Assembly: GCF_963678635.1 (NCBI RefSeq)
Contig: NC_087066.1
Location: 9,328,723 to 9,392,722 of the forward strand
Length of the DNA: 64,000 bases
Source of the DNA: Symsagittifera roscoffensis
Lineage: Eukaryota; Xenacoelomorpha; Acoela; Convolutidae
Direction: 5' to 3'
The notes beneath the pieces are model-generated. The model ran no database searches. It was not told the origin of the DNA and saw only the letters and a list, made by a program, of their open reading frames with translations. Below are positions 25,020-34,506 of this stretch, piece after piece. The first letter of the stretch is position 1. Each line of letters starts with the position of its first letter. Position numbers and translations under genes: made by a program.

Positions 25020-25840
25020 TCCAGAACAATGCTCACTTCGATGTCCTGGTCGAAATCAGTTGAAGCACAGCTGTTTCGCTTTGATCGGTTGAGATCTGTC
25101 TTTGATTGATAGGTATTTGAAAATGTCGCATCTGTGGATGCGTTAGTTCTTTCACTAACATTCGAACTCGTCCTTGTCTGAGGTGGGTTAGAAATGTCTG
25201 AAGCGTCTTTTGTGTCATGTTACCTCCTTTCCTGTCGATTTTTGATTACCAATTGATGCTGATCGTAGAAGATGATGTTTCAAGAGCTTGACATCTTTCT
25301 TGGAGAAATTTTTGGAGATGTTCGTAAAGCTGCGACTCTCTTCCTGATTTAGAAATTTCGCAAGCTTTCCGGTTTTCGATGGGGAGTTGTTCCGTCAAAA
25401 AGTAGACAAAAAATGTTCTGTTGATTTACTGGTTGTCCATGGTTAAGCAAAGCGAGCCGATGTTCATCTGTTGTTTCTTTAAGAGCTCGTAGATCTTTGT
25501 AGTTTTCTGATGCCAACTAATGCTGCTTGAATATTTCGTGCAAATGTGATAGCAAAAAGAAACGTTTGTTGTCATATCGGTTCTCCGGAGGAATGTCAAT
25601 GGCGATATCAAAACTTTCATCCGTATTTATTATGAATTGTAGTAATTTGCCCGTATCTCCAGTGAGAGAAGATTTCGAGTGCTGTAGTTTATGGTTCTTT
25701 TTCAGTCTCGTGTTGTCCATCACAGCTCCTCTGAACAAGTCGAAGAACGATTTCCATTCCATGTATCCTCCAGAAAAACAGGCGAAATTATTTGCAAGAT
25801 TGTTAAAGATTTCGTTCTGTGGGGGAGTCAAAATTAAATA
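25020..25840 (-). pseudogene. gag: BEL/Pao-type retrotransposon gag fragment (DUF1759-like)
   Basis: Gag-type structural proteins assemble retroelement particles. The frame from 25,831 leftward reads 'SGGYMEWKSFFDLFRGAV', then 'LQHSKSSLTGDTGKLLQFI', then 'RYDNKRFFLLSHLHEIF'. This is the typical spacing of the DUF1759 region of BEL/Pao gag polyproteins. It passes through one in-frame TAG at about 25,515 and continues with 'NYKDLRALKETTDEHRLALL'. A further stop and a frameshift follow before a last block with 'LQKFLQERCQALE'. No protease, reverse transcriptase or integrase follows. The fragment is wedged between the P1 polymerase and the rest of P1, so it inserted into the Polinton or was joined by rearrangement. 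Confidence 0.75.
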
Positions 25841-26755
25841 AATGGTCGTTCAAGCCGACTGTTTCCAACCCAGAAAGTATTTCAGTGGGACACACTTTAT
25901 TTGTAAAACTTTTGTAGTAATTTTCAAAAACATCCAGTCCCGATTCTTGGGACAAACTCTGGGTTCTACCAGTGGTTAATCAAATTTCAACTTCTCTGAA
26001 ATCTTAGCAAAGTTGAATGTTGGTAGCCTAAGTTGTCCGGATACCTGACTGCCCACTAACTACTATCCTACAATTTTAGTAAAATTCAGTGAAATCCTAT
26101 CGAATTTAGCCGGCGGACAGTTCATGTTGATAACTTCTATTCCTATAACTTAGATTCCTAACCAAATGATGATAAATTTCCTTTTCATCAGCATGTTAAC
26201 GTGAGAAAGTCAAACTGTTCAGAATTGAGTAAAATGAGTTTCTGTTTCCGTTTTTCAAACTTTGTTAAAGTGAATAGTTGAACGGTTACAGTTGCCCGCA
26301 TATATTTTGTTTGCTCGGCTACAAAGTCTTGTAGAGATAAGTCATAACAACTATAGCGAAAATAATTGATAACCGTTCTTTTTAACAACTGCATTTGATA
26401 AATTTAATTATTTCTAATTGTCAAAAAATCAACAGCTGTTTTAATCAAATATTTAAGCCTAATTTTGGATGCGTGTTCAACTTTGGTTTCGAGCGAGTCA
26501 CTCCGGCTCTCAGATCGATAGCTAAATCACTAGTTTTAATTTTTGTTTGTGAAAAACCTTCTCATATAAAAGTTACAAACTGACACAAACTTAAAATAAC
26601 TTAAAATTTCATATTAATTGAAAGAAAATGTTTTTTACTTTTCCCGCACCACTTTTCACGTCTACTAATCATGCGGCTCCAATTCAGGCGTCCTTCCACA
26701 ATTAAAAAAATATGTACGTCTAGCTATTGACGAAAGTCGTCTTCCAGTACTTGGA
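25841..26755. other. No gene seen
   Basis: AT-rich sequence between the gag fragment and the remaining P1 genes. The short frames at 26,188-26,394 and 26,395-26,583 have no recognisable content. No tandem repeats. Confidence 0.45.
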
Positions 26756-26815
26756 ATTAGTAGTATTGAATTTGTCCCGGATGCTAAGGGGGGTCCTTCC
26801 CTATAACCTCCCGAA
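26756..26815 (+). repeat. Short stray fragment of the 1-5.5 kb satellite unit
   Basis: 'tagtagtattgaatttgtcc' followed by 'cggatgctaaggggggtcc' closely follows the array text near 4,766-4,805 ('gagtagtattgtatcgtgtc', 'cggatcctaaagggggtcc'). This is about 45 aligned bases with few differences. It indicates that the satellite sequence also exists dispersed. Confidence 0.55.
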
Positions 26816-26833
26816 CGTCAGCCAGGATTTCAG

Positions 26834-27010
26834 ATGGATCTGAGAAGCAGTGAATTGCCAGATGAGATTCAGACGATTGTAAAAGAGGATACTGTGAAGA
26901 AAATAATGTACTACAAAAAAACTGCAAATATCCCAGCAAACCATGTTCTAGAAATGCATGACAAAATTGATTTCAGACGTTATAAAAATTTGTACTGTTC
27001 TCAAAACTAA
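26834..27010 (+). CDS. Small hypothetical ORF upstream of the P1 membrane gene
   Basis: An ATG-started frame of 58 codons ending in TAA, charged and mostly helical in character ('ELPDEIQTIVKEDTVKKIM', then 'DKIDFRRYKNLYC'). It lies 73 bp before the P1 membrane-protein gene on the same strand. I do not recognise a family. It could be a degraded end of a larger Polinton gene. Confidence 0.3.
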   Translation: MDLRSSELPDEIQTIVKEDTVKKIMYYKKTANIPANHVLEMHDKIDFRRYKNLYCSQN

Positions 27011-27083
27011 TTTAATTTTTTTACAATCTTATTTTACAGTGAGAACAATCCCAACACAGTCTGTAGAATAAATCGTTTCTCAA

Positions 27084-27371
27084 ATGACAGAAGCAACAAC
27101 AGCAGCAGTAGATGAGCCTGACGCAACAGTTGTAACAGAGTTCGTTTTTAAAGAGACAAACAGTGGAAAAAATTCTTAGACGTTTTGTGACAATGTGACT
27201 TTGCCAAGGTCTGAAGTAATTTTTGTTGCGCAAATGGTACTAAATCTAAGTGCACTATTTTTCTACTTTCTCAAACTTTCTTTCACTACATTAAGTTGTG
27301 AAGAAACTTCAGTTTATTTCTCAATTTTATCAGGCTTGGTTGGTTACGTACTACCAAACCCAAGGACATGA
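27084..27371 (+). pseudogene. Small Polinton membrane protein upstream of ATPase, P1
   Basis: 96 codons from ATG to TGA with a single internal TAG (27,177-27,179). A hydrophobic segment ('LNLSALFFYFLKLSF') is followed by 'CEETSVYFSILSGLVGYVLP'. The C-terminal half aligns with the P2 protein at 43,937-44,188 ('CDEPTVWVAILSSTVGYILP'), so the gene is conserved between lineages. Its stop overlaps the ATPase start as ATGA (27,368-27,371), suggesting coupled expression in the ancestral element. Role unknown; a virion or host-membrane protein is plausible. A second partial copy with the same TAG lies at 29,231-29,474. Confidence 0.65.
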
Positions 27372-27874
27372 ATGAAGTGATTGATACTTCGACAAGAGTT
27401 TTCATTGCGGTAGTGAGACCTTCAGGATCTGGAAAACTTAATTAATTTTAAAACTTTTGATGGGAAACTCTGAGATTGGCGACAAGGGGTAGACATAGAG
27501 GGATAGATGTAATACCTGTCAAGCATAACTTGTTTCAACAAAGTCGATGGTCGCCTACGGTCAAATTGAACACTTCACACATCATTCTGTTCAAATCGCC
27601 TCATGACGTTCAGCAACTAGATTTTTTAGCAAGTCAATTAAATCTATCAAATTTTTTGGGAAGACGTACGAATTAGCTCCCAGAGACTCTTTTGGACACC
27701 TTCTAATCAAATTGAACCCTTGTGCATCAGATTGTTTAAGATATTGATCACATAACACACGGCCTAGGTCAACAGTTTTTTTGTTTACTGTTATCTAAAG
27801 CAGAAACGACTCCGATCACAAATGAAAAAGAAAAACGTATCTTTTATGCGGCACATGATACAACTGAAACCTGA
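27368..27874 (+). pseudogene. Polinton A32-like DNA-packaging ATPase remnant, P1
   Basis: FtsK/HerA-superfamily ATPases of this kind package viral or Polinton DNA. The ATG at 27,368 is followed by a Walker A-like 'VRPSGSGKLN' at about residues 16-25, then a stop. The segment that would hold Walker B is missing. Reading resumes near 27,476 with 'RGRHRGIDVIPVKHNLF' and 'HIILFKSPHDV', both aligned with P2 ('GRHRGLHTIYIKHNLF', 'HIVLFKSPRDV'). A C-terminal block 'SKAETTPITNEKEKRIFYA' follows in another frame and ends at 27,874. The internal deletion and frameshifts make it non-functional. Confidence 0.8.
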
Positions 27875-27887
27875 TCAACTAAGACGA

Positions 27888-28073
27888 TTAGGTAGAAAAA
27901 CTCGCGGGATCAGAAAATTTATTTGTGAGCGTTTTTTCAATGTAGTCAATTGAAACGTACCCGTTATAATCGCAAATATCGAACGATTCGAGACAGCATT
28001 CAATTGTTTTGAAACTCCAAAAACCAGGGTTGTCAAAAAACGTGCGATTGTATTGTGTAAAAAAGGCTTCCAT
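27888..28073 (-). CDS. Hypothetical small ORF, opposite strand, between ATPase and conserved ORF of P1
   Basis: A frame from ATG (28,073) of 61 codons with plausible composition ('NPGFWSFKTIECCLESFDI', then 'YVSIDYIEKTLTNKFSD'). The + strand here shows no continuous Polinton frame, so an opposite-strand gene is possible. No homologous frame was seen at the same place in P2. Family not recognised. Confidence 0.22.
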   Translation of the reverse strand: MEAFFTQYNRTFFDNPGFWSFKTIECCLESFDICDYNGYVSIDYIEKTLTNKFSDPASFST

Positions 28074-28123
28074 TTAGTGCGATAAACACTTGATTTTTGT
28101 TTCAAGTACCTCACAACTTAATT

Positions 28124-28550
28124 ATGACTGCTGAAGAATACATTCTAATTCCGAACACTTGTACGTGTTCGTCATGATAATCATAATAAAATTAAAAACG
28201 CTCAACTATCCTACATTACCGGCGTAGGCCCCAATTACCTCCTCAAACTTGTAAGACTACTGCAACCAAGGAAACAAAGAATAGCCTAAACGGATAACAA
28301 ACGATGAAGAAGAACCGGTCGAACATGATAAAAATGAAAATTTAGAAGAAAAAAAGATAGGCAGACCGAAATTATTTTAGGACAGTTACAAGTTTCAGTA
28401 GACAAAAAACTTGTTAGAGCAAAAACCAAACTCGAAATCATAGAAAACTCAGAAAGAGTAACAAAAATACGTGACAATGAGGTGATATATGTAGATAACA
28501 CACCAACAGGACTTGAAGCTACAATTTTTTATACAACATACAACAATTAA
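28124..28550 (+). pseudogene. Conserved Polinton ORF between ATPase and integrase, P1
   Basis: Starts 'MTAEEYILIPN' at 28,124, shifts frame, and ends with 'EIIENSERVTKIRDNEVIYV' followed by 'DNTPTGLEATIF' before TAA at 28,548-28,550. The end block lines up with P2 'LIVNSPRVRISQSESIILGN' at about 42,780. A gene in this position is therefore shared by both lineages. Several frameshifts and stops break it. Function unknown. Confidence 0.45.
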
Positions 28551-28659
28551 ACAACAATAAAAAAAATTACACAATTCATTAACATCTTAACTGCTCTTAA
28601 GTGGCGTTCATTAACATCTTAACTGCTCTCAACTTGAATAAAAACCTGGTAATAAAGAA

Positions 28660-29176
28660 ATGCCAAACACGCGGTTCAGTCAGCTTCTTTTACCGCTCAA
28701 AATAAACAAGAATCCAGAACCTCAAGAACACGCTCAACATCGCTCGCTTGGCAGGAAAAACTTTGTGCAAACCTTAGGAGATGCAAAAAACAATAAAGAA
28801 AAAGACTCATCGGTAAAAGAAAAGCCCGAAACCAAAAACGTTTAAACATTTCCTTCACGGTGAACCTGCTTACACAATCAATCGAACTGTCAGCCGAAAA
28901 ACGCCTGTACTCAAGGTCATAGTTTACGATATCGACGAAATCTTGTCATTAGATCTGGCCTATGTTGATAAACTTGCCAAGTACAACCATGATGTTAATT
29001 CTCTGCTTGCTACAGTTGACTGCATGTCCCGCTATCTCAGAGTGCAACCCCTGAAATCAAATTATGCTACTACAACAGCAGAAGCGTGCAAACTAATGAT
29101 AACGACAAAACAACCAAAAATGTATGGATGGACAAGAGCACAGAGTTTAAAGGGTCCTACGGAGTATTATAAACTT
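28660..29176 (+). pseudogene. int: Polinton retrovirus-like integrase (rve), N-terminal and core part, P1
   Basis: Integrases of Polintons insert the element using a D,D-35-E core. An ATG at 28,660 opens a lysine-rich N-terminal part. After a frameshift near 28,840 the core begins with 'LDLAYVDKL' (first catalytic Asp) and continues 'LLATVDCMSRYLRVQPLKS'. The second Asp block is readable only in another frame as 'WMDKSTEFKG' (about 29,125). The third acidic position is lost where a 298-bp copy of the membrane-protein gene interrupts the gene at about 29,177. The C-terminal part resumes at 29,475. Confidence 0.8.
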
Positions 29177-29474
29177 TATTTTACAGTGAGAACAATTCCA
29201 ACACAGTCTGTAGAATAAATCGTTTCTCAAATGACAGCAGCAACAACAGCAGCAGTAGATGAGCCTGACTTAACAGTAGTAACAGAGTTTGTTTATAACG
29301 AGAAAAACAGTGGAAAAAATTCATAGACGTTTTGTGACAATGTGACTTTGAAAGGTCTGAAGTAATTTTTGTTGCGCAAATGGTACTAAATCTAAGTGCA
29401 CTATTTTTCTACTTTCTCAAACTTTCTTTCACTACATTAAGTTGTGAAGAAACTTCAGTTTGGTTCTCAATTTT
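29177..29474 (+). repeat. Duplicated piece of the P1 membrane-protein gene inside the integrase
   Basis: This matches 27,029-27,331 almost base for base, starting 'ttattttacagtgagaac', and includes the same ATG context (29,231) and the same in-frame TAG. It carries its own single-base deletion near 29,350. It disrupts the integrase between its second and third catalytic regions. Because both copies share the TAG, the duplication probably happened after the gene acquired it. Confidence 0.85.
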
Positions 29475-29850
29475 ATCTTGGAGTATAAGAGGACATACCT
29501 ATACTTTGACAAATTGCAAGGTTTTGTCAATACATTTATTTCGAGAACAAATTTTGTCACAAATCTTGCACCAAAAAAGTAACTAAAAAAGATTTTGCTT
29601 GCCTGGTTTCATTAAGAGCGGAACAGTCATTGAAATTGGTTCGATGTCCAAAGCTTTATATTGGTGAGTTTCATATATTCGCCAAATTAGACATAACTTT
29701 TTGCAAGGGTTACAAATAATCGTTCACCGATGAAGTGATTGAAGTTTTTGACATGCCAACACAAAATCTCTCAATTTGATTGATACTAACAGAGAACCGA
29801 TTGGTTGAAAATTTTACGAGTCTGAATTGATTCGTATTCTGGAGAAGGAC
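29475..29850 (+). pseudogene. int: Integrase C-terminal part, P1 (left palindrome arm)
   Basis: Frames from about 29,500 read 'KLQ/NCKVLS'-type remnants, then 'KLVRCPKLYIGEFHIFAKLD' and 'SFTDEVIEVFDMPT' (about 29,730), typical of the Polinton integrase tail (compare 'FRKGYNPQFTDEFFEIS' in P2). The mirror copy is at about 37,700-37,985. The outer edge of palindrome 2 lies here. Confidence 0.65.
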
Positions 29851-29935
29851 AATCATGACTGATGGAACTTCCAGCAGCCTTTTCACCCATAATGTTCTCC
29901 CTTCCTTCACACAACCCTTGTTTCATCTGCATTAA

Positions 29936-30740
29936 TGAACGTTTTTAAAGATAACACTCCGGCCAACTTTAAAAATCTCCTGGGTAAAGAAATAAGTTTG
30001 CAAGGTGAATGAAGATTATCACTTACAGAAAATACCTTTTTTACTCAGATAAACAACGTAACTGACAACAGCATTGTATAATACAAAAAAAATTCGGTTA
30101 TGGCAAGCATGAAAGTCGAGAAAGACAAAATCTTTGATCTTACATTGGAGAAACAGCAAAATAACCAAAAGCAGAATATACGAGCATTGAAAAAATACTG
30201 GATTAGAATCGTCGAAAGACAGAAATAGAGAAATTGGATTAGGTAATAGATCAAATAACCAGACATCTTTCATTATTGCTGCAATATTGGGAAAGTATAA
30301 CATAATCAAGCCCGCAAATTCCAAGTCTACTTGGGTTCGCCAGATGTCGAACAACTGGTTATCATATAGGTTACAAACAAGGAAGCTCGAAACATAGCAA
30401 ATTCTCTACCCAAGTTCTTATCGCTGATTATCCCATTGATGTATGCGCTGGCACTCAGCTTTCGTTTATTTACCTGGACACAATTCATTATCAAATAGTC
30501 GGAGAACGAAAGCACCCCTTTTACGAGTCCTTGTTGCAAATCTTGGAGTGAAAAACGGTTACGCAAGTACAATTGAACCGAATCGTCGTAAAGTGTTTAG
30601 TAATTAAATTTTTGAAAAATTTTGGTCAAATTTATTTCTATTATTTCTGAGAACTTGCGCACAGAAGGTGAAGGACTTGTTAATTTCGCTGGAGGGAGAA
30701 AAATTGTTCTGACTTTGAAATTTCGAAGTTTAGCAATTGA
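29936..30740 (+). pseudogene. Polinton minor capsid (penton-like) protein remnant, left arm
   Basis: Opens with ATG at 29,936 and 'NFKNLLGKEISLQGE', which lines up with 'SSFTNFLPEQIRLKGEW' of P2. Degraded sequence follows, then 'ARNIANSLPKFLSLIIPLMY' and a final 'LRTEGEGLVNFAGGRKIVL' near 30,655-30,710. In Polintons the minor capsid protein is thought to form the vertex capsomer with a jelly-roll fold. Many stops and frameshifts. The next gene starts at 30,746. Confidence 0.6.
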
Positions 30741-30745
30741 TCAAT

Positions 30746-31140
30746 ATGGATTCATATTACCACAACCAAGCAAACCTACCACATTTCTCGGGGCATTATA
30801 TACAACGTGGCAGTGGCCTAGGGGCATTAACCTTGGGAATAAGAAGAGTGGCACCTCCAATGGCTCGAAAATGTGTGATACCCGCAGATAAAAAATCGGA
30901 AAAGAACTAATTCTTCAGGCAGCTCCAGAACTAATAGAAAATGCAAGAAAAAGAAAAAGTCCTAAGCAGGCACTCAAAAGCACCGTTACAAAAACAATGA
31001 AACATCAAGTAGGAGGAGAAAGTAGATCTCGAAAAAGAAAAACGGCGGTGAAACGAAACACGAGAAGATTTATTCTCAGAAAATTAACTGCACAAAGAAG
31101 TGGCTCCGTTTTCATTACAAGCGTTAAAAATGACTTCTAA
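30746..31140 (+). pseudogene. Polinton basic (core/DNA-binding-like) protein, left arm
   Basis: From ATG 30,746 the frame reads 'GLGALTLGIRRVAPPMARK', then shifts near 30,885 to 'LILQAAPELIENARKRKSPK' and 'VGGESRSRKRKTAVKRNTRR', ending TAA at 31,140. High Lys/Arg content and the Gly-rich start suit a small virion core or DNA-condensing protein. This is inference from composition and position. Its end overlaps the major capsid start (ATG 31,130) by 11 nt. The mirror copy is at 36,327-36,729. Confidence 0.6.
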
Positions 31141-32410
31141 TTTAATCCCGAGTGAAGCAACTCACAGCTCGTTGGACTCATTTGGAAAACCGACTTTATT
31201 TGTAACTTTTAAAAATGCATTCACCCAAAAAACTGAACCCTCCTACTCTCCTGTTGGTCGCATGCTCGAGTTTGAAGTACTCGGCGACAGAAATAGTTTT
31301 ATCGATCTTCAATATAATCGTTTGTAAATAGTTGCACGAATTGTTCGAAGCAATGGAACCGTGTTTCGAATGCATGCTACAGAGGCAGCAAACAGAGATA
31401 CCGCGTATTGTGTTAACAATACTTTACCTTCATTATGTTCTGATTGTTTACTGGCTCTGATTTTTGAGAAAATATCAACTACCAACGCTAATTTTGCCCA
31501 TAAAAGCTTTATTGAGACCAAGTTTTCATACTGAAATGATGCCAAGAAAGCGTGGTTGGCTTGTCAAGGTTATTTTAATGGAGAAAAACCATCAGCTATT
31601 GTTGGTAATGAAAGGAGAGCTGAGGATGTTACGCAGCATAAAGGTCTCGTTGCGGCCTCGAACGAACTGAAGCTAATTGGTAAAACTGCTTGCGAATTCT
31701 TTTCGTGTGACAAGCACCTACTTAGCGGTGTGACAATTAGATTAGCTCTAAGACGTTCTCCCAACATTTTTTCATCATATCTGAAGATGCAGCTAAACAC
31801 TACCAGGTTCAAATAATCGAAACTCATCTATAAGTCAGAAAGATGACTGTGACTGACTAGTTTCCCTCATCAAGAAAAAAAAACTTTGTTGAAGAACCCG
31901 GCATAATACAATTATATCGAAAGAAAAGCAAAAAAGTTTCTTGCAACTGCATGAGTACAAAACTGGCGACAAGTTATAGTAGCAATGAGCATAAAAGAAG
32001 CTTTTTTGGGTACTAATAGGACAAACCCATTTCATTACCAGAAGTTTGGTTTGAATGAGGTCATTGGGTGCAAAAATGGTCTACCCATTGCCGGAACTCA
32101 ACATCAAACAAAAAAATTTTTACAACACGCTTGAGGCTCTTGATTTTCTTTCAAACACAGTCTCGAGGTTCAAGGAATCAGTCTCGCTAATCATGGTTAT
32201 CATTAAATTATGGCTTTTGATCTACTTCTACTAAGGAGGCTTCACATGATTTTATTCATCCTGAGTTGACCATTTGCATTTTTTGGTTGAACTGATATTT
32301 GACGCAGGTCTCGCTAATAAAGTCAAGTTATTATTTATGCGAGAGAGCGTGCATCAACAGCTTATGTGCCTTCAGATAGAAAAATTACCAAAAATTCACT
32401 TATGACCTAA
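31130..32410 (+). pseudogene. Polinton major capsid protein (double jelly-roll type), left arm
   Basis: Blocks read: 'SEATHSSLDSFGKPTLFVTF' and 'LEFEVLGDRNSFIDLQ' near the start, 'GYFNGEKPSAI' and 'ELKLIGKTACEFFSCDKHLL' in the middle (31,556-31,816), then 'KEAFLGTNRTNPFHYQKFGL' near 32,000. The middle block lines up with P2 'GYSFEEYPDAF' and 'LYGRLAIDLFTCEKLLLP', so both are the same capsid family at considerable divergence. Several stops and frameshifts. Upstream neighbour is the basic protein, downstream the protease. Confidence 0.7.
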
Positions 32411-32417
32411 GCTAGAC

Positions 32418-32880
32418 ATGGATAGTCTTTAAATAAAGGAACCTATTAACTGTTGTAAAAATTTAAATTGTCGCTTTAGTTGTATTTTTCCGGCAGATTT
32501 TCCAGGCTCTTCAGTTCTGAAAAACGATAATACGTTCGTGATTATGAATGAATCACCATCGGATCAACCTGGATCCAATTGGTTGCTTTTTGCTCATGCT
32601 GGGGGACAGATAATCTTCGCGAACCTCTAGGTAAAAGATTGTTTGATTATCTCCTCGTGTACAAGAATATGCGGCGCACAATTCACGAGGGAAACCAACT
32701 GCTGGTGAAAAAACCAATACGATCAGCTGATTCAGTGTTATGCGGACTTAATTGTTTTTATGTTGCCCATATTTTAATTAGAATTAGTTGTCAAAGTTAA
32801 TGATCATGATTTGATAAGATTGGCAAAACATATGTTTTTCTAAAAGATTTAAATGATGTTTTTGTAAAAATTGTATATTC
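32418..32880 (+). pseudogene. Adenovirus-type cysteine protease remnant, left arm
   Basis: The gene for the maturation protease of Polintons (adenain-like, Ulp1 fold) follows the capsid gene. Here 'FVIMNESPSDQPGSNWLL' occurs near 32,537, then 'NMRRTIHEGNQLLVKKP' and 'LCGLNCFYVAHIL'. The catalytic His normally follows a Gly-x pair before Trp. This copy has Asn ('GSNW'), whereas P2 keeps His ('GEHW'). The Cys block is recognisable. A stop occurs 6 codons after the ATG. Confidence 0.65.
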
Positions 32881-32899
32881 GTTTTGTTTATTCATTCTT

Positions 32900-33150
32900 A
32901 ATAATTACAGATTTTTTTTCTGCAAGATTATGTGAACCGCAAAAAGTTTCATATCAAATCCTTCGAAATTTTAAGGCATGGCCATTTGGTTTAACGTCTT
33001 CCGCTTGTGTAGTAGTTTTTGCTTAAAATACAAGAGAGCAAAAAAAAGAAATTTGTAAAACTTGATTTTCTTTTCCATGTTAAATTTCACAAATAAAATC
33101 TTTGAATCAAGTTCCGTTCAATCATACCCTTTTAAACTTATGTCAATTTT
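32900..33150 (+). repeat. Insert present only in the left arm, with a fragment of the 216-bp unit
   Basis: Around 32,940-33,005 the sequence reads 'aaaagtttcatatc' then 'ggcatggccatttggtttaa' and 'cttccgctt'. It follows the 216-bp unit text near 12,840-12,950 ('ggcatggccgtttggtttag', 'ccttccgctgg') in order and spacing, with a deletion. The mirror position in the right arm lacks it. Confidence 0.55.
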
Positions 33151-33687
33151 TCAAGAAAACTCAGCAGCATTTTCAGCATTCAAAATTTTAGTAAAGCGTT
33201 CAATTGTTACATTAGTAATCAGGTCACTTTGAGTTGTGAGACAGATTTGGTCTGCGAGCCGAAGCAAACTTGAGGCAATTATCTGCAAACTGGAACACCA
33301 CTAACATCTAAATTGTTGTCGGAGTTATAATTCACAGCTATTTTCCTTTTTTCCATCAGAAGGCCAGACAGTTGATGGTTGCAGCAACCCATAACTAAAC
33401 TTTTGAAAATAGAGAGAAGGCAAGGGCCAACGAAAGCTTTTGAAGTCATCTTAATTAGTAAACCGTAGATTTTTTTGTGAATTCGACCGGCACAGCATAA
33501 TGTTTATTGTTGTCAATCGAATGATTCAAAAGTTTAAATTGTTTGAATGCTAAGGATACAGCGAAATTTGCATTTGGAGCAAAGCCAGAGAAGTGGGCTT
33601 CATGATTCAGGATGATAAATTTGTGATTTATACGGAATTGTTTAAAAAAATCAGGGGATTGCTCATACATTGCTTCAACCTTTGCTT
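33151..33687 (-). pseudogene. Polinton end gene X, left arm copy
   Basis: Frames read 'MYEQSPDFFKQFRINHKFI', then 'FSGFAPNANFAVS' (33,455-33,670). After a stop come 'GLLQPSTVWPSD' and a final 'FTKILNAENAAEFS' ending near 33,151. It is convergent with the protease gene. In this copy the upstream ATG present in the right arm is changed to AAG. Family not recognised. Confidence 0.5.
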
Positions 33688-33944
33688 TGTAGTTTCAATT
33701 AACTAACGGGTTAATGATGTTACACAACTCGACAGTTATCATCGTTTTCACTTTCACATTCTTTTTCCGAGCATGAAGATTTTATAGATAAAATCAAAAA
33801 GTTGACGAGAAGAAAAAACTACTATGTGACCAAAAATCTTAGAAAAAAGCAAAAAATCTAAAAAGGAATGCAAAATTGAAAACGATGATAACTGTCAAAC
33901 TGTGTAAAATTAGTGACCCGTTAATTAATTGAAACAAGAAAGCA

Positions 33945-34483
33945 ATGGTTGAAGCAATGTATGAGCAATCCCCTAATTATTTGAAACAATTCCGTAAAAA
34001 TTACAAACTTTTCATCCTGAATCATGAACCCAACTTCTCTGGTTTTGCTTCCAATGCAAATTTTGATGTATCCTCTTTTTCGAATAATTTAGGTTTTTTC
34101 AATCATTCGAATGACAAAGAAAAACGCTATCATATGCTGGTTGAATTCACAAAAGATTCGACCGATTTACTAAACAAGATGACTTCAAAAGCCTTCGTTG
34201 TCCCTTGACTCTTCTCTACATTCAAATTATTAATTTTGGGTTACTCCAACCATCAACTGTCTGGCCGTCTGATGAAAAATCGAAACTAGCTGTGAATTAT
34301 AAGTCCATCAACAGTCTAGATGTTAGTGGTGTTCCAGTTCGCAGACGATTGCCTCATTTTTGCTACGGCTCGCAGAGTAAATCTGTTCAAACTCAAACTT
34401 ACATCATGATTACTAATTTAATAACTGAATGGTTTACTAATTATTTGAAGGGTGAAAATGATGCGGAGTTTTCTAGATAAATT
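33945..34483 (+). pseudogene. Polinton end gene X, right arm copy
   Basis: ATG at 33,945 opens 'MVEAMYEQSPNYLKQFRKN' and runs to a TGA at 34,206-34,208. The next frame (from about 34,205) continues with 'NFGLLQPSTVWPSD' and 'SLDVSGVPVRRRLPHFCYG', ending TAG near 34,480. One frameshift or stop separates the halves. Its end lies about 25 bp from the end of the protease on the other strand, a convergent arrangement. No family recognised. Its place next to the palindrome centre suggests it was the terminal gene of the element. Confidence 0.5.
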
Positions 34484-34506
34484 GACCTAATTTTGATATG
34501 AAAAAT

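Noticed and set aside
30019-30354. Reverse-strand hydrophobic ORFs
   Set aside because: They lie opposite the minor capsid remnant on the + strand and break at the mirror position.
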